Positions 58,218 through 63,986 of a stretch of 63,986 nucleotides of DNA are shown here, in pieces. Position 1 is the stretch's first letter, and the number at the start of each line of letters is the position of its first letter. The DNA comes from Bacteroidota bacterium. Its GTDB lineage: Bacteria; Bacteroidota; Bacteroidia; Bacteroidales; Dysgonomonadaceae. The notes under the pieces are model-generated. The model was given only the letters and a program-made list of their open reading frames with translations. It had not been told where the DNA came from and did not search any database. Made by a program: the position numbers and the translations under genes. The DNA lies in NCBI GenBank assembly GCA_023622765.1, contig JAMNYO010000132.1:1-63986 (forward strand), given 5' to 3'.

Positions 58218-58374
58218 TTGAATGCCTTTCGTGGCATGAAGGCAAAATGCAAACCAACAACCAATCACACGCCTAACGAAAAACGACCAAGTCAATCAAT
58301 GAACAAACTTCTGCAAACGAAATAACGGCCGCAGCCGAAACAAACGTTAAACGAAAACAAACAAACAAGCAACA
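58218..58374 (+). other. A/C-rich, T-poor leader before the VOC gene
   Basis: This 157-base gap is strikingly poor in T from about 58240 and rich in A and C, ending with repeats such as AAACGAAAACAAACAAACAAG before ATG 58375. No promoter element is seen, so the VOC gene is probably on the same transcript. An unstructured translation enhancer is one reading. Confidence 0.4.
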
Positions 58375-59484
58375 ATGAGTAGCAATAAGGGATACATTAT
58401 TTCGGGGATTCAACAGGTAGGTATCGGCGTGGAAAACCTCTACGAAGCGTGGAGCTACTATATCGACCTGTTTAACATGGACATCCGCATCCTGGAGGAC
58501 GACAAGACGGCGGAACTGATGCTCCCCTACACCGGGGGCAAGCCGCAGCGGCGTCACGCCTGCATCACCGTGAACATGCAGGGCGGTGGCGGTTTCGAGG
58601 TGTGGCAATACGCGGAGCGCAAGCCTCAGCCCCTCGGCTTCGAGTTGAACATGGGCGACCTCGGCGTGTTGGTCTGCAAGATCAAGAGCCGCGACGTGGT
58701 AGCCGCCTACGAGCAGTTCGTGAAAAACCCGAAAGCGAACCTTATTGGCGAAGTGAATCAAGGCATAGACGGCCAACCCTCCTTCTACATGAAGGATCCG
58801 TACGGCAACCTGTTTCAAGTGGTGCAGGACGCCTATATTTTCAAGGATGAGAAAAAGCTGACCGCCGGCGTGGCGGGTGTCACCATCGGGGTCACCGATA
58901 TCGACCGGGCGATGACCGTATACCGCGACATCCTGGGCTATGACACCATCGTAGCTGATGAGACCGGTATCTTCGCCGACTTTAAAGCGCTCCCCGCGGG
59001 AACGCGTGCCTACCGACGGCGACTGCTTACCCACTTGCGACCGAGAAAAGGGAGCTTTAGCCAACTCTTCGGCTCCTCCTCCATCGAGCTGGTACAGGCG
59101 CTGGATCGTACCCCTAAAAAACTGTACGAAGGGCGCTTCTGGGGTGACCCGGGCTTTATCCAGGTCTGTTTCGATATTCGCGACATGGAGGCACTGGGGA
59201 AATTCTGTGCCGAGAAAGGATATCCGTTCACCGTGGACAGCAGCCAGCGTTTCAAGGAGGGCGACTCGTTCGATATGGGCGATGCCGCCGGCCAGTTTGC
59301 CTATATCGAAGATCCCGACGGCACGCTAATTGAGTTCGTGGAGACGCACAAGGTACCGATCGCCAAGAAACTGGGGTTGAGCCTCAACCTCAAAAACAGG
59401 CACCCCGAGAAGCCCCTGCCCAAGTGGATGCTCAAGGCACTCAGCCTGATGCGAGTGAAATCGGAGGATTTACTCGGTAAATAG
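58375..59484 (+). CDS. Two-domain VOC (vicinal oxygen chelate) protein, function unassigned
   Basis: A 369-residue protein with two VOC domains, residues about 8-160 and 165-325. Domain 1 has QQVGIGVENL, FEVWQY and FYMKDPYGNLFQVV; domain 2 has VAGVTIGVTD, SIELVQ and FAYIEDPDGTLIEFVE. Database labels such as 4-hydroxyphenylpyruvate dioxygenase would come from shared folds only. VOC enzymes bind a divalent metal via Gln, His and Glu; several such residues are placed suitably. Its position as fourth gene after acyltransferase, cysteate synthase and SDR suggests a role in sulfonolipid modification or cysteate-related metabolism, which is inference. Confidence 0.8.
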   Translation: MSSNKGYIISGIQQVGIGVENLYEAWSYYIDLFNMDIRILEDDKTAELMLPYTGGKPQRRHACITVNMQGGGGFEVWQYAERKPQPLGFELNMGDLGVLVCKIKSRDVVAAYEQFVKNPKANLIGEVNQGIDGQPSFYMKDPYGNLFQVVQDAYIFKDEKKLTAGVAGVTIGVTDIDRAMTVYRDILGYDTIVADETGIFADFKALPAGTRAYRRRLLTHLRPRKGSFSQLFGSSSIELVQALDRTPKKLYEGRFWGDPGFIQVCFDIRDMEALGKFCAEKGYPFTVDSSQRFKEGDSFDMGDAAGQFAYIEDPDGTLIEFVETHKVPIAKKLGLSLNLKNRHPEKPLPKWMLKALSLMRVKSEDLLGK

Positions 59485-59516
59485 TGCTGGTAGTGTCGGC
59501 TGACAAACAGCGAATG

Positions 59517-59732
59517 ATGAAAAAACTGACATATTTTTTCCTCGTAGCCTTTCTCATGCTTTTTCATTTGCCCTGTTCTACGCTGAAGAGTGTTGGCGAT
59601 AATAAGGACAGGGAAGCGGATGCCTATATTCGTTCCGACCTGTTTACCGGGTATAACCCTAAAGCATCTGCTGCCTACAAAAACTGGATGCAATTATTGA
59701 AAAAACAATCAAGGGAAAGTGCCGAAAAATGA
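59517..59732 (+). CDS. Small putative lipoprotein
   Basis: A 71-residue protein starting MKKLTYFFLVAFLMLFHLPC, with a lipobox-like LPC cysteine at residue 20. The rest is short, charged and without a recognised domain. I choose ATG 59517; another ATG is 3 bases upstream. It follows the VOC gene closely and precedes gpmI. Expression is uncertain, but the signal peptide makes it plausible. Confidence 0.5.
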   Translation: MKKLTYFFLVAFLMLFHLPCSTLKSVGDNKDREADAYIRSDLFTGYNPKASAAYKNWMQLLKKQSRESAEK

Positions 59733-59733
59733 G

Positions 59734-59741
59734 TAAATTTG
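59734..59741 (+). promoter_or_regulatory. -7 element upstream of gpmI
   Basis: TAAATTTG matches TAnnTTTG perfectly and lies about 40 bases before the gpmI ATG. No -33 TTG is obvious at the usual spacing. Confidence 0.5.
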
Positions 59742-59780
59742 CACTCCGATAATGGATAACAAAATAACACGATATAAACA

Positions 59781-61307
59781 ATGAGGAAAAAAGCATTACT
59801 GATGATTTTGGACGGTTGGGGCATTGGCGACCAATCCGAGGCAGATTTAATTTACAACACCCCTACCCCATACTGGGATGAGCTATTGGCTTCTTACCCG
59901 AACGCGTACTTGCTGGCATCCGGTGAAAACGTGGGATTACCTGATGGCCAAATGGGCAACTCGGAAGTGGGCCACTTGAATATCGGTGCCGGACGGGTGG
60001 TTTATCAAGATTTGGTGAAAATCAACCGTGCTTGTCGCGATAACAGCATCCTTGACAATCCCGAAATCGTGAAAGCTTACTCGTACGCCCGAGATAACAA
60101 GAAAAAAATCCACCTGCTCGGGCTGGTTTCTGACGGTGGCGTACACAGTTCATTGGAACATCTGTTCAAACTGATTGACATCGCGGAAGAGTACGGCGTT
60201 GAAGAGACCTACGTTCACGCGTTTATGGACGGACGCGATACCGACCCGAAAAGCGGGAAAGGCTTTATCGAACAACTTCAAAACCACATTGATAAAACCA
60301 CGGGGAAAATCGCTTCCATCGTCGGGCGTTACTACGCGATGGACCGCGATAAGCGCTGGGAGCGTATAAAAGAGGCGTACGACCTATTGGTATGCGGTGT
60401 GGGAACTCCTGCAACCGATATGGTTCAGGCCATGCAAGACTCCTACGACGACGGGGTTACCGATGAGTTTATCAAGCCGATCGTCCACGTGGATGCCGAT
60501 GGCAATCCCGTGGCCACCATCGAAGAGAACGATGTGGTGATCTTCTTTAACTTCCGCAACGACCGCGCGAAGGAGATGACCATCGTTCTCACGCAAGAAA
60601 ACATGCACGAGCACGGTATGCACACCATCCCGTTGCAATACTTCACGATGACGCCTTACGACAGTACTTTCAAGGGGCTGCATGTACTTTTTGATAAGGA
60701 CAACGTGGAAAACACGATGGGTGAATACGTTTCCAACCTTGGCCTGAAGCAGCTGCGTATCGCAGAAACCGAGAAGTTCGCACACGTGACGTTCTTCTTC
60801 TCGGGCGGTCGCGAAGCGGAATTCCCGGGGGAAGAGCGTATCCTTGTCCCTTCACCCAAAGTGCCTACGTACGACTTGAAGCCGGAGATGAGTGCACCCG
60901 AAGTGGCCGAAGAGATGGTGAAAGCGCTTAACTCTCAGAAGTATGACTTTATCGTGTTGAACTTTGCCAACGGCGATATGGTGGGACACACGGGCGTGAA
61001 AGAGGCGATTATTGAAGCGGTTAAGGTAATCGATAAATGCGTGGAAAAAGTGATTGAAGCGGTAAAGGCGAATGACTACGAGGCCATTATCATTGCCGAC
61101 CACGGGAATGCCGACAATGCCATCAACCCTGATGGTTCACCCAACACGGCGCATTCGCTGAACCCGGTACCGCTGGTTTACGTGACGAAAGAGAAAAACG
61201 CGACCGTTGAACCCGGTATTTTGGCCGATGTATCACCCACGCTTTGTCAAGTGATGGGCCTTGACGTTCCGAAAGAGATGACCGGTAAAAAGTTGATTAC
61301 CTTTTAA
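59781..61307 (+). CDS. gpmI: 2,3-bisphosphoglycerate-independent phosphoglycerate mutase
   Basis: Glycolytic enzyme interconverting 3- and 2-phosphoglycerate, Mn2+-dependent. The metal-site D11 (ILDGWG) and the phosphoserine S61 (MGNSEVGH) are intact, as are the late DHGNADN motif and the C-terminal MTGKKLI. The 508-residue length is typical. It has its own promoter candidate and is not obviously co-transcribed with the lipid genes. Confidence 0.97.
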   Translation: MRKKALLMILDGWGIGDQSEADLIYNTPTPYWDELLASYPNAYLLASGENVGLPDGQMGNSEVGHLNIGAGRVVYQDLVKINRACRDNSILDNPEIVKAYSYARDNKKKIHLLGLVSDGGVHSSLEHLFKLIDIAEEYGVEETYVHAFMDGRDTDPKSGKGFIEQLQNHIDKTTGKIASIVGRYYAMDRDKRWERIKEAYDLLVCGVGTPATDMVQAMQDSYDDGVTDEFIKPIVHVDADGNPVATIEENDVVIFFNFRNDRAKEMTIVLTQENMHEHGMHTIPLQYFTMTPYDSTFKGLHVLFDKDNVENTMGEYVSNLGLKQLRIAETEKFAHVTFFFSGGREAEFPGEERILVPSPKVPTYDLKPEMSAPEVAEEMVKALNSQKYDFIVLNFANGDMVGHTGVKEAIIEAVKVIDKCVEKVIEAVKANDYEAIIIADHGNADNAINPDGSPNTAHSLNPVPLVYVTKEKNATVEPGILADVSPTLCQVMGLDVPKEMTGKKLITF

Positions 61308-61353
61308 ACTGCCACCTTTTCGCTCAGTATATTGCGGATAATTTACCATTTAT

Positions 61354-61380
61354 CCTCAACATGCTGAGGCTAATTTAATT
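61354..61380 (+). terminator. Weak possible terminator after gpmI
   Basis: CCTCA and TGAGG form a 5-pair stem (61354-61358 and 61365-61369), followed by a T-rich stretch with interruptions. It is weak and could be chance. Confidence 0.3.
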
Positions 61381-61388
61381 TTTACGCG

Positions 61389-61396
61389 TATCTTTG
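61389..61396 (+). promoter_or_regulatory. -7 element upstream of the AAA ATPase gene
   Basis: TATCTTTG matches TAnnTTTG perfectly and lies 26 bases before ATG 61423. The -33 region is T-rich but lacks a clear TTG. Confidence 0.5.
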
Positions 61397-61422
61397 TCGT
61401 TCATCACTAAAGATCATAAAAT

Positions 61423-62697
61423 ATGAACGACACGCTTATCCGTTTAAACCGACACTGGAACGCCGGTAAATACATCGGTTTATACACCCGTGAACTGCTG
61501 CCCGAACTGTTGAGCAAGCTAGTTCTCCCGCATGTTCATGTACTCACGGGCATACGTCGCAGCGGAAAGTCTTCACTATTTCGGTTGATTGTAAACCACC
61601 TGATAGATAACGGGGTTAACCCGCGCGAAGTACTGACGCTCAACATGGACGAACCGCTATTTACCCCTGTTTGGACTAACCCGGCAGAGATATACCAAGT
61701 GATTGAGCAGGCCGAGGTGCTTACCGGCACGAAAATGGCGTATCTTTTTTTGGATGAGGTACAGCAGGTAAGCAATTGGGAGCTGTTCGTGAAAGGCGCT
61801 TACGATACCCAACGCTTCAAAAAAATTTATGTTACCGGCTCCACTTCCGATTTGTTGCAACGACAATTTGCCACTTTGCTGTCGGGACGGTATGTTGCCG
61901 ACGTGGTGCGTCCACTCTCGTTAAAAGAGATATTTTCAATAAACGGCATACCCGATTTACTCACGGTAAACGCGCGGAAAAGCGAAGCGTTGAGCCTGTT
62001 GAACAAGTACCTCATTTTTGGCGGTTTTCCCGAAATAGCCACCGGCGAACTCCCCGATGATTTGAAAACTGAACTGCTGCAGAGCTATTACGACTCCATC
62101 GTGCTGAAAGACTGCATCGCTTATAACGGAGTGCGTGATACACGGGCTTTTTATCGTACCATGCATTACTTGCTTACCAATACGGCGGCTCCCTTCCGTT
62201 ACGGGACTCTTGGTAAGGTGCTCGGCAACAGCGAAAACACGATAAAAAATTACATCGAGTACACTGTACAAGCCTATATTTTGAGCGAGGTGAGCAACTT
62301 TTCGTTTTCAGCGAAAGAGAGTACGCGCCCCGAACGGAAAACATATTGCGCCGATAATGGACTGATTCACGCCGTTGGTGTCAGTTTTTCGCCAAATTCA
62401 GGGAAACTGCTGGAAAACGCCGTGTATAACCAACTCCTGCACGCGAAGTATGATGATATTGCTTTCGTTCGCAAGTCGAGTGAGTGCGATTTCGTAGCCC
62501 GGCGACAGGGAGCGTGGCACGCGTTTCAGATTTGTTACGAACTGACTGACATGAACCGTCCACGTGAATTATCGGGTTTTGAGGTAATCAACCCGCTACT
62601 GAACGTGGCTTCTAAAACCCTCATCACTTACAATCAAAAAGGGCGAGCAGATGACGTGGAGATTGTTCCTCTCCATGAATGGGTGTTCAATGCATAG
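61423..62697 (+). CDS. AAA ATPase with DUF4143 domain
   Basis: A 424-residue P-loop ATPase. Walker A is GIRRSGKSS (residues 43-51), Walker B YLFLDEVQ at about 105-112, and the arginine-bearing TGSTSDLL follows. The C-terminal half is the DUF4143 region with the nuclease-like segment AFVRKSSECDFVAR. Such proteins are common in Bacteroidota accessory regions and their function is unknown; defence or DNA processing has been speculated. The gene is AT-rich relative to gpmI. A decayed relative lies just downstream. Confidence 0.85.
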   Translation: MNDTLIRLNRHWNAGKYIGLYTRELLPELLSKLVLPHVHVLTGIRRSGKSSLFRLIVNHLIDNGVNPREVLTLNMDEPLFTPVWTNPAEIYQVIEQAEVLTGTKMAYLFLDEVQQVSNWELFVKGAYDTQRFKKIYVTGSTSDLLQRQFATLLSGRYVADVVRPLSLKEIFSINGIPDLLTVNARKSEALSLLNKYLIFGGFPEIATGELPDDLKTELLQSYYDSIVLKDCIAYNGVRDTRAFYRTMHYLLTNTAAPFRYGTLGKVLGNSENTIKNYIEYTVQAYILSEVSNFSFSAKESTRPERKTYCADNGLIHAVGVSFSPNSGKLLENAVYNQLLHAKYDDIAFVRKSSECDFVARRQGAWHAFQICYELTDMNRPRELSGFEVINPLLNVASKTLITYNQKGRADDVEIVPLHEWVFNA

Positions 62698-62720
62698 CCA
62701 AACCTGTAAGCCGGGGACGA

Positions 62721-62765
62721 ACGCCCAATTTACCACACAAGTAAATCCAATTTGTTGGTGTGTTG
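62721..62765 (-). pseudogene. Remnant of a short-chain dehydrogenase gene
   Basis: On the minus strand this stretch encodes QIGFTCVVNWAF, matching VIGFTRVVDWAF of the SDR at the right end (63384-63986). The two DNA stretches are similar over about 38 bases. Flanking sequence does not continue the similarity, so this is a small relic of a duplicated or rearranged SDR gene. Confidence 0.55.
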
Positions 62766-62821
62766 CCCACTTTTTGGTGCGGGTACAAGGCAAAAAAGCG
62801 TTGTTGCCAAATCTTATCAGG

Positions 62822-62870
62822 TTACCCCTACAATGAACCAAAAAACAGCCAACTTTACCCCTGCAATGAA
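62822..62870 (+). repeat. Direct repeat, 16 bases, 33-base period
   Basis: TTACCCCTACAATGAA (62822-62837) and TTACCCCTGCAATGAA (62855-62870) differ at one base. They lie between the SDR remnant and the ATPase remnant. Their origin is unknown; a duplication upstream of the decayed gene is likely. Confidence 0.6.
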
Positions 62871-62880
62871 ACATTTTGCT

Positions 62881-62888
62881 TATATTTG
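62881..62888 (+). promoter_or_regulatory. -7 element upstream of the ATPase remnant
   Basis: TATATTTG is a perfect TAnnTTTG match just before the remnant. It may be the relic promoter of the decayed gene. Confidence 0.4.
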
Positions 62889-62891
62889 CAT

Positions 62892-63308
62892 TGAAAATCA
62901 AACCATTAAATCAAGCGGCTGTCATCCGTTATATCCTGGAAGAGGGATGGGCTTTTTCGGGACGAACCATAACCTTGGGTGGATTTGCCGGATCGCCATA
63001 AAGAGCGCGTGAAACCAGTGAAGCATTTCGCACGCTCAACAAAGCCATGTTGTTGGAATTAGTCTACCCCACTACCAATACCATAATGCCCACGGTATCC
63101 GACCTTAAAAAAGCACCCAAACTGTTTTGGCTTGATGCCGGTTTAGTGAATTATGAATGAAACCTATCACGATGTGGCGGTGAGGGTTTGGTCGGGTAGA
63201 TTCAGCATTGATGATGTTAAAACCAATGCAGGAAAGTGTTTCAGGTTAATTAACCTACCGTTTTACCTGATTTCAAAACTACCTGAAATGTTGAAAGAAA
63301 CAATCTAA
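62892..63308 (+). pseudogene. Decayed AAA ATPase/DUF4143 gene
   Basis: Reading from 62892 gives KIKPLNQAAVIRYILEEGW, then a nonsense codon TAA (62999-63001). The same frame goes on with RARETSEAFRTLNKAMLLEL and VYPTTNTIMPTVSDLKKAP, up to LDAGLVNYE and TGA (63158-63160). These are typical of DUF4143-type ATPases. A different frame then gives VWSGRFSIDDVKTNAGK and FRLINLPFYLISKLPEML, ending TAA at 63306-63308, which resembles a family C-terminus. The ATPase domain is absent. This gene is a different subfamily from the intact one at 61423-62697. Confidence 0.75.
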
Positions 63309-63383
63309 ACATTTGAAGTTCAACAACATTCAAAACTCCAAAGTACAACGCAACGGAAAGGAAATACCCCGTAAACCGGATTT

Positions 63384-63986
63384 TCATATTTTATCATGTA
63401 AAAATCGAGGCAAATGCTTAGAAATAAAAGCCATTACCCGCCAACGCCTTGTAACGTAAGCCACTTTCCTTTTTTTCCTGATGGCCCTAAATATTTGTTT
63501 GGTAGTTTTGTCCAATGGCATAACCCAAAACAACCCTTCGCCCTTTGCCATAGCCGTATCAACAAGCCCGGGACGAATGTCTGTTACAAAAATCGGAAGT
63601 TTCAGTTTCGCTGCCTTTTGCCTTAACCCTTCCAAGTAATTGATTTGATAAGCTTTTGTCGCGTTATACGCAGGTGCATACCGACTGCCGCGTAGTCCGC
63701 CGACAGAACTTATCGCTGCCAAATGTCCCGATTCTTGACTTTCAAAATAGTTGAATGCCCAATCTACCACACGGGTAAAACCGATTACATTGGTATCAAT
63801 GGTTCTTTTTTCCACCTCGAAATCCAAATGCTCGTTGGCATCACCTGTACCTGAGCTTAAAACCAGCAGGTTCATCCCTCCAAGTTCCGTTGCCAATGCT
63901 TCTAATTTCTCAATGGCATCTGTGGTGTTTGTGACGTCAAGCGACTGAGCGATGTACCTGTTCGGATTTTCTTGTTTTATTTCCTG
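63384..63986 (-). CDS. Short-chain dehydrogenase, partial at the right end
   Basis: The reading frame stays open to the right end, giving at least 200 residues. The N-terminal Rossmann TGxxxGIG lies outside the window. Visible are LDVTNT, MNLLVLSSGTGD (NAG-like position), AISSVGGLRG with the catalytic serine, and YNATKAY with the Tyr and Lys. The C-terminal part is basic. It is a classical SDR of unknown substrate. Its 63755-63793 segment shares sequence with the remnant at 62721-62765. Confidence 0.85.
   Translation of the reverse strand, partial: QEIKQENPNRYIAQSLDVTNTTDAIEKLEALATELGGMNLLVLSSGTGDANEHLDFEVEKRTIDTNVIGFTRVVDWAFNYFESQESGHLAAISSVGGLRGSRYAPAYNATKAYQINYLEGLRQKAAKLKLPIFVTDIRPGLVDTAMAKGEGLFWVMPLDKTTKQIFRAIRKKRKVAYVTRRWRVMAFISKHLPRFLHDKI

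Larger units (their letters stand above)
62698..63383. other. Gene-poor stretch with relics
   Basis: This 686-base stretch between the intact ATPase and the right-end SDR holds the relics and repeat listed separately. I see no intact gene, tRNA or transposase in it. Confidence 0.7.

Noticed and set aside
58375-59484. 4-hydroxyphenylpyruvate dioxygenase
   Set aside because: The protein has two VOC domains, but the HPPD C-terminal active-site pattern was not recognised and no tyrosine catabolism genes are near.
62822-62870. CRISPR-like repeat pair
   Set aside because: Only two 16-base units and no cas genes. A local duplication is a better explanation.

Overview
The window looks like chromosomal DNA of a Bacteroidota bacterium, most likely order Bacteroidales (a Dysgonomonadaceae or Porphyromonadaceae type is my guess, not demonstrated). 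The grounds are a complete rpsL-to-rplQ ribosomal block without tuf between fusA and rpsJ, a zinc-free L36, a six-gene Na+-NQR operon, DUF4834 and OmpH-type genes, secreted GH92/PNGase/DPP-IV enzymes, and recurrent TTG-N19-21-TAnnTTTG promoter elements, which are the -33/-7 type of this phylum.

Layout. 1-6.8 kb (minus): leucine operon leuA-leuC-leuD-(cimA/leuA2)-leuB, preceded by what reads as a complete transcription attenuator: a promoter, a 21-residue leader peptide rich in Ile/Leu/Val, an antiterminator segment and a terminator. 6.9-12.8 kb (minus): nqrA-F, with nqrF broken by an out-of-frame deletion that removes the FAD-binding segment. 12.9-14.9 kb: zinc-ribbon and Nif3 genes. 15.0-18.6 kb: accessory island with a PNGase F-like enzyme, two small exported proteins and an AbiEii-like toxin pair. 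18.7-37.2 kb (minus): the whole str/S10/spc/alpha ribosomal block with fusA, secY, map, infA and rpoA, ending at a strong terminator. 37.3-45.5 kb: a membrane/Nudix-like protein, DPP-IV, an OPT transporter and a GH92 alpha-mannosidase. 45.6-52.8 kb (plus): rimP-nusA-infB behind a leader hairpin, then ompH, murI and cvpA. 52.8-59.5 kb (plus): a lipid block with psd, pssA and DUF4834, followed by a probable sulfonolipid (capnine) cluster: cysteate acyltransferase-like, cysteate synthase-like, SDR and a two-domain VOC protein. 59.5-64 kb: small lipoprotein, gpmI, an AAA/DUF4143 ATPase, a graveyard of decayed ATPase and SDR fragments, and a partial SDR gene running off the right end.

How the genes work together. 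LeuA, the LeuA2/CimA-like enzyme and LeuBCD supply leucine and probably isoleucine; the leader peptide would couple transcription to charged branched-chain tRNAs. The lipid block would make phosphatidylethanolamine (PssA, Psd) and, by inference, sulfonolipid: cysteate synthase feeds the acyltransferase and the SDR reduces the keto product. The PNGase-like enzyme, GH92 mannosidase, DPP-IV and OPT transporter suggest growth on glycoproteins and peptides.

The items most worth a second look are the leu attenuator, the broken nqrF, the sulfonolipid cluster with its unassigned VOC protein, and the leader hairpin before rimP-nusA-infB. All functional statements rest on reading the sequence and remembered family motifs; no database search was run.
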